NCBI GenBank assembly: GCA_946699065.1
Contig: CAMPDV010000136.1
Span: 558,001 to 622,000, forward strand
Source of the DNA: Loxodes magnus
Taxonomy: Eukaryota > Ciliophora > Karyorelictea > Loxodida > Loxodidae
Length of the DNA stretch: 64,000 bases
Direction of reading: 5' to 3'
The position numbers and the translations under genes are program-made. Positions within the stretch are counted from its first letter, which is position 1; each line of letters opens with the position of its first letter. Positions 35,117 through 47,771 of the stretch are shown here, one piece after another. Below the pieces are notes generated by a model. That model searched no databases, had not been told where the DNA came from, and saw nothing but the letters and a program-made list of their open reading frames with translations.

Positions 35117-35965
35117 CGATTTAAAGAAGAGTACTAAGTCTAGAACTTAGTGGAAAACTAGAAGTAACACTTAATTAGAGTTAAATTATTTGGTTATATT
35201 GCTTTGAAGTCTTGATTATAGATTGTGCTTAAGGTAAATTAAAGTGATGCGTTATATTAAAAAATAAATGAAACTTTAGAAAAATTGGGTAAATAAATAA
35301 AGATTTTCATAAATTACCAAAATATTTCCAAAAGTAGGATAGTTGTTCTATATTATAACCAAAACACTAAGAAACGTAAAAATTTTGTTATACTAGCCAG
35401 CAAAAAAATATTTCTTAAGCCTTTAAGAAATAAAAGAAAAGCTATTGCTAAAGTAGCAGAATATTTTAATTATATCAATATAGCTAAAAGTAGGTGAAGC
35501 TTATGAAGTTAACTTTTTTAATGGGCTGTAATTAGATTATGTAAAGAAGTTTTAGTAAAGATAAACATTTTATAAGACTGAGAACTTAATAACTAAAATT
35601 TAGCTAGTTTCTTTCAAATTTCTAAATTAAATTAGTGCGATAGAGATAATTCTGAGTTGAGCACAGAATGGAATTAAAATTTTCTATATAGCATCTAAAA
35701 ATATCTAAATAAAGAATATCACGCAGCTAAATTTAATAATTTGCTTATTAAACAATTAGATACTCAATTTTAATGAAGTTACCTCTCACAAAAGGAATAT
35801 TTAGTCCAATGCAATTTTTAAATATTAGTCTCTCATTATTAAATAGGAATCTAAATGTTCACTTGTATAAAATAAAAGAGCAAAAATCTAATTAAGTTAT
35901 TTGTATAAATGATAAATAGAAAGGATTAAAGTTTATCTATCTTAGATGAATTGTTTCTTAAATGA
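35117..35965 (+). CDS. Gene X of cassette A (copy 2)
   Basis: Same frame and length as 2235-3083, ending at TGA 35963-35965. Differences from copy 1 in this frame include TTG/TTA (silent), valine/isoleucine and asparagine/tyrosine. Start undetermined, as in copy 1. Confidence 0.6.
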
Positions 35966-36062
35966 AATAAAATAAACTTGATAGTTTAAATTTAATTTAA
36001 TTTACAAAATTAAAACCTTTTAACTTAATCTGCTTATTAAGAATCTAAGTTTAAAATTAAAA

Positions 36063-39000
36063 ATGGAGCAAAAAGTTACTTCGTAGCAAGAGCTACAAAA
36101 AGATCTAACTTTGTTGAAATCCAAAAAAGAAGTAAAAAACACAAAGATTGAGGACTAATCATAAATAGAACTATATCATGAATCAAAGTAAATATAAGAA
36201 AAACATTTAACAATAAATCTACAGGAAAAAATAGAAGAAACGATAAAGTCTGAAGATTTAGATAAAGAAGCATTTTAAGATCTTAATATCTAAAGTTCTG
36301 TTTATGAAAATTTACTTATTGATGGTAAATGAAAATGAAAAGAAGTAAATAAATAAGATGAATCAATTTTTAATAAAAAAACATAATTGGACCCAATTGA
36401 TGAAGAATCTTGGATATCTGAATACTGAAACAGAGTCATATATTAAGGAAAAATCGTTAAGGAAAAAAGAGAAGGTAAAGGAAGAATAAAATTTGAAGAT
36501 GGTTCAATTTTCGAAGGGGAATGAAAATAAGATGAAATCTAAAGTGGAATTTTTAAATATCGAAACTTAGATATATATGAAGGAGATTTCGTTAACGGAT
36601 AAAGAGAAGGAAAAGGAAAAATGAACTATAAAGATGGTTCAACTTTCGATGGAGAGTGATATTAGAATTAACCCTTTAAAGGAACTGGAATTAAAAAATA
36701 TAAAAATGGCGATATTTATGAAGGAGAGTTCATAAAAGGAAAAAGAAAAGGAAATGGAAAAATTATATATAAAGATGGTTCAACTTTCGATGGGAATTGA
36801 TAATAAGATTAACATTAAATTGGAATATTTAAATATAAAAATGGGAAAATTTATGAAGGAGAGTTTGTCAAAGGAAAAAGAGAAGGAAATGGAAAAATTA
36901 TATATAAAGATGGTTCAACTTTCGAAGGTGAGTGATATTAGGATTAGCCTAAAAGTGGAATATTTAAATATAAAAATAGAAATATTTATGAAGGAGTTTT
37001 CGTAAAAGGAAAAAGAGAAGGAAAAGGAAAAATTATATATAAAGATGGTTCAACTTTCGAAGGTGAGTGATATTAGGATAAGCCTAAAAGTGGAATATTT
37101 AAATATGAAAATGGCGATATTTATGAAGGAGAGTTTGTCAAAAGAAAAAGAGAAGGAAATGGAAAAATGAACTATATAGATGATTCAACTTTCGAAGGTG
37201 AGTGATATTAGGGTTAACCTTTTAAAGGAACTGGAATTTAAAAATATGAAAATGGCAATATTTATGAAGGAGATTTCGTTAATGGAAAAAGAGAAGGAAA
37301 TGGAAAAATTACATATAAAGATGGTTCAACTTTCGATGGTGAGTGATATTAGGATTAACCCTTTGCAGGAACTGGAATTAAAAAATATGAAAATGGCGAT
37401 ATTTATGAAGGAGAGTTCATAAAAGGAAAAAGAGAAGGAAAAGGAAAAATGAACTATATAGATGGTTCAACTTTCGAAGGTGAGTGATATTAGGATTAAC
37501 CCTTTAAAGGAACTGGAATTTAAAAATATGAAAATGGCGATATTTATGAAGGAGAGTTCATAAAAGGAAAAAGAGAAGGAAAAGGAAAAATGAACTATAT
37601 AGATGGTTCAACTTTCGAAGGTGAGTGATATTAGGATTAACCCTTTAAAGGAACTGGAATTTAAAAATATGAAAATGGCGATATTTATGAAGGAGAGTTC
37701 ATAAAAGGAAAAAGAGAAGGAAAAGGAAAAATGAACTATATAAATGATTCAACATTCGATGGTGAGTGATACTAGGATTAACTTTTTAAAGGAACTGGAA
37801 TTTAAAAATATGAAAATGGCGATATTTATGAAGGAGAGTTCATAAAAGGAAAAAGAGAAGGAAAAGGAAAAATGAACTATATAGATGGTTCAACTTTCGA
37901 AGGTGAGTGATATTAGGATTAACCCTTTAAAGGAACTGGAATTTAAAAATATGAAAATGGCGATGTTTATTATGGCGAGTTCGTTAATGGAAAAAGAGAA
38001 GGAAAAGGAAAAATGAACTATATAGATGGTTCAACTTTCGAAGGTGAGTGATATTAGGATTAACCATTTAAAGGAACTGGAATTTAAAAATATGAAAATG
38101 GCGATATTTATGAAGGAGAGTTCATAAAAGGAAAAAGAGAAGGAAAAGGAAAAATGAACTATATAAATGATTCAACTTTCGAAGGTGAGTGATATTAAGA
38201 TTAGCGTAAAAATGGAATATTTAAATATGAAAATGGCGATGTTTATTATGGCGAGTTCGTTAATGGAAAAAGAGAAGGAAAAGGAAAAATGAACTATATA
38301 GATAAATCAGTTTTTAAAAATAAGTGATTTTGAAATTAATTTTTGAAAGGAACTGGTGTATTTCTATATATAAATAGCGATATATATTTTAGTGAGTTTG
38401 TTAATGGAAAAAGAGAAGGAAAAGGAAAAATGAACTATATAGATGATTCAACTTTCGAAGGTGAGTGATATTAGGATTAACCATTTAAAGGAACTGGAAT
38501 TAAAAAATATAAAAATGGCGATATTTATGAAGGAGAGTTCATAAAAGGAAAAAGAGAAGGAAATGGAAAAATTATATATAAAGATGGTTCAACTTTCGAT
38601 GGGAATTGATAATAAGATTAACATTAAATTGGAATATTTAAATATGAAAATAGAAATATTTATTATGGTGAGTTCGTTAATGGAAAAAGAGAAGGAAAAG
38701 GAAAAATGAACTATATAAATGATTCAACTTTCGATGGTGAGTGATATTAGGATTAACCCTTTAAAGGAACTGGAATTAAAAAATATGAAAATGGCGATAT
38801 TTATCAAGGAGAGTTCGTTAATGGAAAAAGAGAAGGAAAAGGAAAAATTATATATAAAGATGGTTCAACTTTCGAAGGTGAGTTATGCTAGGATTAACCT
38901 TAAATTGGAATATTTAAATATGAAAATGGCGATATTTATGAAGGAGAATTCATAAAAGGATAAAGAGAAGGAAATGGAAAAATGAATTATATAAATGATT

Positions 39001-42000
39001 CAACTTTTGATGGTGAGTGATATTAGGATTAACCCTTTAAAGGAACAGGAGTTTAAAAATATGAAAATGGCGATATTTATGAAGGAGAGTTCATAAAAGG
39101 AAAAAGAGAAGGAAAAGGAAAAATGAACTATATAAATGATTCAACTTTCGAAGGTGAGTGATATTAAGATTAGCGTAAAAATGGAATATTTAAATATGAA
39201 AATGGCGATGTTTATTATGGCGAGTTCGTTAATGGAAAAAGAGAAGGAAAAGGAAAAATGAACTATATAGATAAATCAGTTTTTAAAAATAAGTGATTTT
39301 GAAATTAATTTTTGAAAGGAACTGGTGTATTTCTATATATAAATAGCGATATATATTTTAGTGAGTTTGTTAATGGAAAAAGAAAAGGAAAAGGAAAAAT
39401 GAACTATATAGATGATTCAACTTTCGATGGTGAGTGATAGTAAGATTAACCATTTAAAGGAACTGGAATTTAAAAATATGAAAATGGCGATATTTATGAA
39501 GGAGAGTTCATAAAAGGAAAAAGAGAAGGAAATGGAAAAATTATATATAAAGATGGTTCAACTTTCGATGGGAATTGATAATAAGATTAACCTTAAATTG
39601 GAATATTTAAATATGAAAATAGAAATATTTATTATGGTGAGTTCGTTAATGGAAAAAGAGAAGGAAAAGGAAAAATGAACTATATAAATGATTCAACTTT
39701 CGATGGTGAGTGATATTAGGATTAACCCTTTAAAGGAACTGGAATTAAAAAATATGAAAATGGCGATATTTATCAAGGAGAGTTCGTTAATGGAAAAAGA
39801 GAAGGAAAAGGAAAAATTATATATAAAGATGGTTCAACTTTCGAAGGTGAGTGATAGTAAGATTAACCATTTAAAGGAACTGGAATTTAAAAATATGAAA
39901 ATGGCGATATTTATGAAGGAGAGTTCATAAAAGGATAAAGAGAAGGAAATGGAAAAATGAATTATATAAATGATTCAACTTTCGATGGTGAGTGATAGTA
40001 AGATTAACCCTTTAAAGGAACTGGAATTTAAAAATATGAAAATGGCGATATTTATGAAGGAGGGTTCATAAAAGGAAAAAGAGAAGGAAAAGGAAAAATG
40101 AACTATATAAATGATTCAACTTTCGATGGTGAGTGATACTAGGATTAACTTTTTAAAGGAACTGGAATTTAAAAATATGAAAATGGCGATATTTATTATG
40201 GTAAATTCGTTAATGGAAAAAGAGAAGGAAAAGGAAAAATGAACTATATAGATAAATCAGTTTTTAAAAATAAGTGATTTTGAAATTAATTTTTGAAAGG
40301 AACTGGTGTATTTCTATATATAAATAGCGATATATATTTTAGTGAGTTTGTTAATGGAAAAAGAGAAGGAAAAGGAAAAATGAACTATATAGATGATTCA
40401 ACTTTCGAAGGTGAGTGATATTAGGATTAACCCTTTAAAGGAACTGGAATTTAAAAATATGAAAATGGCGATATTTATGAAGGAGAGTTCATAAAAGGAT
40501 AAAGAGAAGGAAATGGAAAAATGAACTATATAAATGATTCAACTTTCGATGGTGAGTGATAGTAAGATTAACCATTTAAAGGAACTGGAATTTAAAAATA
40601 TGAAAATGGCGATATTTATGAAGGAGAGTTCATAAAAGGAAAAAGAGAAGGAAATGGAACTATTATATATAAAGATGGTTCAATTTTCGATGGGGATTGA
40701 TAGTAAAATTATCCTAAAAGTGGAATGTTTAAATATATAAATAGAAATATTTATTATGGTGAGTTCGTTAATGGAAAAAGAGAAGGAAAAGGAAAAATGA
40801 ACTATATAGATGATTCAACTTTCGAAGGTGAGTGATATTAGGATTAACCCTTTAAAGGAACTGGAATTTAAAAATATGAAAATGGCGATATTTATTATGG
40901 TAAATTCGTTAATGGAAAAAGAGAAGGAAAAGGAAAAACTATATATAAAGATGGTTCAACTTTCGATGGTGAGTGATAGTAAGATTAACCCTTTGCAGGA
41001 ACTGAAAGTTAAAAAAACGGAAATATTTGACAATGATAATATGTTAAGGGACGATGTTTCAAATAAGGTTCTTACTAGATTTCTATTAATAAAAATTTTT
41101 TTTTAAGCATTTTATGTTAAGAGACTAATATGCAAAATTTTTTAAAATTCGAAGGGATTTGATCTAACAATTTACTTAAAGTTTTAGCTTAAATTATTGT
41201 TTCCAATAAGGTAATTTATCATAATGGAAATTTTTTAAAAGAAAATATAATCAAAGAGGGTTAGAAATCAAATCATTTTTTATAGAAAGAAAAAATTGTA
41301 TTTTTGAATAAATGTCCTAGTTTTTATAGATCTTCTTTTAGGTTAATTTTTAGTAATTGTTATTTATTGAATCATACCTTTTCATTTTTATAATTACGAG
41401 AAAAGATAAATTTATTAGGAGTTAGTAAATTTCTAAGAAATTATTCCTTCGAAATTTCTAAAATATCAATCAAAAGATACAGAGATGATACTTCATATAA
41501 TAAAAACAAAATTTGCAGCTGCTTGAATTAATTTATAAATTCAAAAGTTAAAATCTTAAATATAGATTTATCAGGTTTTTCTTAGATTTTATGCAGCTAA
41601 ATTCATAGAATGTTTTATTTATCTCTTATGTTTAATCAGCTTCTTAACATTTAAAATAAAAGATTTGACTATCTTTATGAGCTTTAAATTTAGTGTAATT
41701 AATAACATTTTTATCTGCTTAGCTTGATTCCTTCTTCTCTTAAAAAGTTAGTCTATTAAGGAATTATTGAAGACTAGGATTTAAAAATTTTATCTAAGCT
41801 TATAAAATTAGAACACCTTGAAATAGTCAGTTAAACTAATGAATCTGATCCAAATGGAATAACTGGAAGCTTTCTAATAGATTTTTGTTTAAATTTGAAT
41901 TTGAAAGTTATAAAACTAAATAGTCCCTCTATTTAAATTTCTTACTTATAAAACTATTTATAACAGAAAGGTAATATAGTACAAGAAATAAAAATCAACT

Positions 42001-42902
42001 AAAACTAGCAAATAGACTAATTACTCTAGCTATGTCCTAATATAACTTCATTTGATTCATAGTAAGATGCTTCTCTTAATGATATTTTATGATAAAATAA
42101 AACCAAAAATCTTATTTAGTTAAAGCTAAATGATAATTTCCTTTCTGATACCTTTTCTTTGCTTATAACTTAAGACTTTAATAAGCTCTAACAAATTAGC
42201 ATAGTTAACTGCTAAAACTTCAATGATGAAAATTTAATTATCCTTATGCAAAATACTCCCAATCTTAAATCTCTTTATTTGGAAGGAATAGATTTACTTC
42301 AAAGTGCAACTCTTAAGGAGATAGGTAATTATGGACAAAAATATGAATAAATAAGATTAGTAAATATACTTTAGCTAGACTAACTAACATTGGAATATAT
42401 TTTCTAGTAATGCAAATAATTGAAATAAATAGAACTAAACTAGTAAATTTAAATAAGTGACTAAGTATTTTAAATAATTTCGCTAAATTGTAAGTAACTA
42501 AGAAGTTTAAGTTTAAGTAACTTAAAAATAGAAAATAATCTAAACTGAATAAAAGATTTTAAAAATGACGCCAGGCTTAGATATTTAAAGTTTGAAAATT
42601 TAGATTTGAGCTAATAAGGAATACATTTAGTAATAGAATGCTGTAAATATTTATATACCTTAGAGATAATAAAATCATGTTAGCTATTATGTGATACGTT
42701 TCCTTTATAAAATTAGAATTAAGTTTAGTATTCTATTTGGAAAAATCTTAAAATACTTAATTTTATAGATACTGGATACTCCTATTGACAAATTTTCGAT
42801 AAACTAAAAAAAGAATCTAAGAAATTAAAGATTTTTTATAATTACTACGAATATGAACCTTCGCAAGGAGAACTTGATTTCGAATTTGAAGGTTTCCTAT
42901 GA
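36063..42902 (+). CDS. Giant MORN-repeat / leucine-rich-repeat protein (copy 2, frame intact)
   Basis: ATG 36063 to TGA 42900-42902, 2280 codons, and the same frame at both ends. Residues 1-120 are a charged leader; about 120-1655 a MORN array of roughly 33 double modules; about 1655-1760 a linker; about 1760-2270 an LRR region (NLKSLYLEGIDL, CKQLRSLSLSNLK, LRYLKFENLDLS); then an acidic tail (GELDFEFEGFL). Most MORN proteins carry roughly 8-20 motifs, so more than 60 is exceptional. In one LRR position TAA in copy 1 is TAG in copy 2, a silent change only if both mean the same residue. MORN proteins typically attach to membranes or cytoskeleton, and a ciliate cortex or basal-body scaffold is a reasonable but unproven guess. 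Confidence 0.92.
36427..41030 (+). repeat. MORN-coding tandem array, copy 2, with higher-order repeats
   Basis: About 33 modules of 45-47 codons. Several adjacent modules around 37450-37870 are nearly identical at 141-bp spacing. The deviant module KSVFKNKWFWNQF occurs three times (starting about 38301, 39270 and 40251), 969 and 981 bp apart, against once in copy 1. This shows a block of about seven modules that has itself been duplicated. Confidence 0.92.
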
Positions 42903-43134
42903 AAAAGAAACTTATTAACGTTAATTTAATTAGAATTAATATAATTAAAGTAATAAAATATATAATCTTAATTTATTCCAAAAAGCTTATTTCTAAGTAA
43001 TATATTATTAAGCATATTCATATCATCAAAATTTTGCTTTAACTAAAGGCTATTTATAATTAACTACAATTGTAACTAAATTTACTATATTATTATAACA
43101 AGATAAAGTTATCTTAATTCATATTAAAATTAGA

Positions 43135-45021
43135 TCAATAGAAAATAATTTTAGTTAATGTTTAAGTTACAGAAAATAAATACGATTCAGTAAAGAAATC
43201 TTAGAATATGATTTTTATATTTTATATGCAGAAATAGAAAAAATACTAGTTAATTAGTTTTTACAAACTTATTTTAACAAAGGTCAGATACATTGATTAA
43301 GAAATATAAATATAGAAATTTACATAAGCAGATATAATTTATTTTCTACTGACTTAGATATAATTAAAAAGCTTAAATCTTATTCATTCAATGTAATATA
43401 AATTCCATTTTTACCAAATCATTTTATTAAAGCCATATTTTTATTTTCAAATCTGAACACTGGTTTAAAATTGAAAGTTCATAAATGATGCTCTCTAATT
43501 ATCTTTCTATTATTGATATAAATAATCTTTAAATCATCCAGAATCGCTTGCAAAAATTAAATTAGCACCAAAATATACAATTTGTATAGAATATTTATTA
43601 TGAATAGACGTCACTAACTGTAGTAGTGAAAATATATTTAAAGTTCTTTACTTCTACAATTTTATTTACCTTTTATGTTCCTTCTTTTTTAAGATCCCTT
43701 TTTCAATTTTTCTCTTTATGATGACTTTCCTCATTTGTATATTTATTCTTATTAATCTTAAATTTAATCTTTTATCTTTTAATTAAAGCAAACTATTCTA
43801 TTTTCTTAACACAAGAGCATCAAATTTATCCAATTTTTAGTATTAATTTCATTATTTAGCTAATTATACGCAACTATGTTTGAAGAATCGTGTACTAAAA
43901 TTATTATTATACTATTTACTCAGACTCTTAAAATCCTAAGGTCATTATTTTAATTTATTTTACAAATAAGAAAGGCGCATCTTATATATTCTAATTTCTA
44001 TAATATAATATTCTTCTTTTTCGCCTTTATTACTATTTTACTTAAGATAAGTTTAAATCACTTCCCTGTGCTTTTAGATTTAATCTAATTGTCTATATTT
44101 CTCAGCATTTTTTTATGCTATTTCTTACCATTTCAGCTTTTAATTTTCCTATTTATATACTTTTACTTTTATTTTCTTCCATTTTTTAAAGTTCTTAAGT
44201 CATAACTAATATCGATAAATAAACCAAGTTACGAGGCAAAATTTCTCAAAAAGGTTGATTTTCTTAGTGTTAAACGATAAATCTATGATAATACTTTATC
44301 ACCACTATTTTCATAGTTCTTATTTAGAACTTTTTATTATAGCAAGTTAAAGTTTTTCCTAGCTTAACTATCTTATCTTAGGTCAGTTTATGTAACAAGT
44401 AGTCACATAAAGAAGACATAAGCATGCTAATTATTATTACCTTGTCAAAAATTAAAAAATTCCTTTTTTATTTTTTAAATCTTTATGCAGCTCTCCGTAG
44501 TTATAAAATCTAAATCCTTTAAGATTTAAAATTATTTCAGAGGCAAAAGGTTATTTGCATATTAGTTTCAATCAAAATTAATATGATAACTACTATTGAT
44601 GTATTACTTATTACAATCTTTATTACCATTTTCTTCATCATATTATCTATAACTTCAGCATCTCACTTTGAATCTCTTTGAGTAAGACTGTTTGAAATAA
44701 TTAACTAGTCTCTTAAGAATTAACTATTTTTTATCCAATCCAAGGCATAAATCTATTAACGCAGAAATTTTATTCTTTTATTGTAAATAGCATTTGAAAA
44801 AGGTGTTTCAAGGTATTTCTTGGTTTTATATTATTTATATAATAAAATTGTGAATCTTTGATATTATAAGCTTTATATAATCCCTCAAGGTATTTTGCTA
44901 AATCTTTATGTTATCTAAAGCTCAAGCAACTCAATCAATAAAATTCCAATTTCCACTTTCTTACACAACACACAACTCAAAACTAATACACTTCTTTATC
45001 TGAATCCAATTTCTTGCACAT
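43135..45021 (-). CDS. Unknown gene b (copy 2)
   Basis: Same length as copy 1 (629 codons with stop). The tryptophan TGG at copy 1 10767 is TGA here (43944-43942). Other changes: alanine/isoleucine, aspartate/glutamate and phenylalanine/leucine in the N-terminal third, plus silent leucine, lysine and isoleucine codons. Confidence 0.65.
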
Positions 45022-45115
45022 AGCAAATATCTCTATTAGTATAAACTCTTGAATTTACCTTATTGACGTTTAATAGAAGAGATATGTAATTAGTCACTAA
45101 ACTACCTATCATTTA
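45022..45115. promoter_or_regulatory. Divergent promoter region between genes b and d (copy 2)
   Basis: Copy of 11845-11938, 94 bp between opposing ATG codons. Confidence 0.45.
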
Positions 45116-46386
45116 ATGTTAATCTTTTTAAATTAAAAACACTAAAATTGCTTGATTTGCTTGTATCAATTCTAATTCTCTTTGGAATGACTAGTCTCTT
45201 AAAACTATTTCCATTAGTTTATTGAAGTAATATTTAAGTAGTAAGTGCTATTTGCGATTTGCTTATTTAATTGGCCCTTTCTGAGATCTAAGGAATGGAA
45301 TTTTAATATAATTAGTTTATTAAGGCAGTTTAACGAAAGCTAGAATTTTGAAGTTAAAGACTTGCAAAATTATTATCAGGATTAACTAGAAAATTATTAG
45401 CAAAAAATATAAAAAGAAACTAATTTAAACTAAGGACTACGAACTGCTTGAGATAATACCTTAGAAAAATAAAATATTTTACAAGTAGCTGTAGTTAATT
45501 TACTAAAGCTGACTAGTTTGTTAGCTACCATCAACAGATATCTATTTAGTAGATCTTTCTTTTACAAACATATCAAGAAAACTTAGAAGTTTATTGGAAT
45601 TAAAAGTATTGAAGTAGTAAAAAAGATTTAGATTGAATCAACCATAGAATTTGAATGAAGAAAACTAGGATTTTGATATAGAGTTTCAAACTTTTTCCTT
45701 GGAAATTCTAAAGTTTAATAAAAGAAAAACTAAAAAGGTAAATATCTTAATGGATTGCTTGAATTCGTAGAAATAGATGGAATAGAAAAGAAAAAGATAA
45801 ATTATCAAAAGAGAAAAAAAAAAATCTAGAATCCTACTTGCCTTTTATATGATCTATACATTAAGATGTGAAAGTGTGAAAGACTGCATTCTATATAAAT
45901 TGCATCAAAAAAGACTAAAGCTTGCATATAAAACTTGATTCAAGTCAGCTGGATAGATGATACCTTTAGAAAACAAGGAAAGCTTACTTTTTTAATTTTA
46001 ATACAAATAAAAGAGAGAGATAGTATCTTTCAGATCTTATCCAGTATAAATTAAGATTGCAAAAGAAATCAATTTTTGAAGAAAATTCTTAAATGAAATG
46101 GTTATTCAATGAAGAGAAAGAAAAATCTTATAAATAAGTGAAATTATAAATCATTTCTAATATATTGACGGAGGATTAACAAAAAGAACTTCAAAAAAGG
46201 TAAAAAAAGAAAAAATTGTTAAATAAAATCAATGATGAAATAAATGGAAGCATGCTTTAACTTATCTTTTAAACTAGAATTTTAAAATATCTATAGCATT
46301 AACGTCTTAAAAGCTTTAACTGAGTTAATATCTAGAGAAATAGTAAACAAATAAGCAAATTAAGTTTTAATTTTATTAATATCTGA
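45116..46386 (+). pseudogene. Gene d (copy 2), with two internal deletions and a one-base loss
   Basis: ATG 45116 and TGA 46384-46386 correspond to copy 1. One base is missing near 45475 (AAAATATTTT against AAAATAATTTT). At 45726/45727 a segment of 239 bp (copy 1 12551-12789) is lost between two GAA triplets, and at about 45813-45824 a segment of 246 bp (copy 1 12880-13125) is lost in a poly-A run that is two bases longer. Together the two losses remove 483 bp, exactly 161 codons, so the frame downstream is as it was upstream of them. The conserved WTGSWELSLNLENK region is gone. If the one-base loss is real the gene is broken anyway. Confidence 0.6.
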
Positions 46387-46622
46387 AAATGAGATAAGAA
46401 AAAAACTAAGAATCAAGTTTAAAATATATTAAAGACTTGCATTAGATAAGAAAAATAATTTGGATATTAAATAAAGATTTAAATAATAAGTTTCTTTGTC
46501 TTTCTTAAGCTTAGAAAAACATTTTTAATGAGAAAATTTAAGTTTTAATTTTTTGGTATCTTTCCTCAGTGCTTTTAATTATAATTTATTTACTATATTT
46601 AGATTTAATATACTAAAAGCAC

Positions 46623-47252
46623 CACCCTTTTTACGATTTTCTCTAAATATATTATCTAATTAAAAGATCGATAAAAATTTAAGGAAACTTAGTATTGTTT
46701 ATTCTAGGACATAGCTTGCTATAAAATTTGAAGAAATAGAGGTATATTAAGCATTCTATGTCAAGATCGTACAACATTAGCAATTCCAATTAAAAAATGA
46801 TTGCATTTTCTATTAAATATTAGCTTCTTCAGACTTAGCTACAAATTCCTATATGATACTCTTTATTTTTGCTTATTTAATATAATTTGTATATTCTACT
46901 GCTTCTTTATAAATCTATCTTTTGTTTGAGTTTTCTTTCAAAATGTAAATAATATTTCCTTCTTATGCTTTCATACTTCTACCTTTTATCATTCATCACT
47001 CGCTTTTAGGTTAATTGCTTACCAATTGTTCTTCTTTGGATTGTAATTTATCGAATTTTTGAAAAATTTTTAATTAAAACTCAATTTTTAGGAAGCTTAC
47101 CTATTATATGACCAAAGAGCATTACTTTCATACAAGCTAGACATACCTTAAAACAAAAGAAATTAGAAAATATCTTAAGTAGTTAATTTTACTCAACTAG
47201 AGAGTCACTTTTTAATCCATAAATTTCCGTTTAGTTCTAGATTTAGAATTTT
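46623..47252 (-). pseudogene. Gene X of cassette B (copy 2)
   Basis: Near-identical to 13930-14560, with the same VEYTNYI motif and the same doubtful frame. Confidence 0.48.
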
Positions 47253-47771
47253 TATGAAGCAAATAAATTTAAAATAAAGATATAAAATGATAATAGTAAA
47301 TCATTAGCTAGGAGTATGTAAAATTAATGATTAACTAAGAGATATTAAATTTAAAAAATAATTAACTATATAATGCTAGTAAGAATTAAGGAGATAATAA
47401 TTATATAAGGATTATAAGCATTTAATAACTATCTATCTTAGATATCAATTCATTATATGTTAATAATCTTATAATTATTAACCTATAATATGAAATTAAC
47501 TCTTAATTATTTCTATTTGTATATTCATTTACTAGAAAAAAGAGCGCCAAATTTAAATTAAATTATCTAAACATAAAATTTAGATTTTAATATATATTCA
47601 ACATTTAAACTAAATTCTAGAAGGTATTTAATAAATACGTAGAAACTATTCAGAAGGAATAATTTTAATTTATATAAGATTAAGAAATATTAATTAAGAA
47701 TTATATAATAGACCATCTCTATTCTATTTCTCAGCTCTAAACTACTTATTTTACTACAATTAAGATACAAA

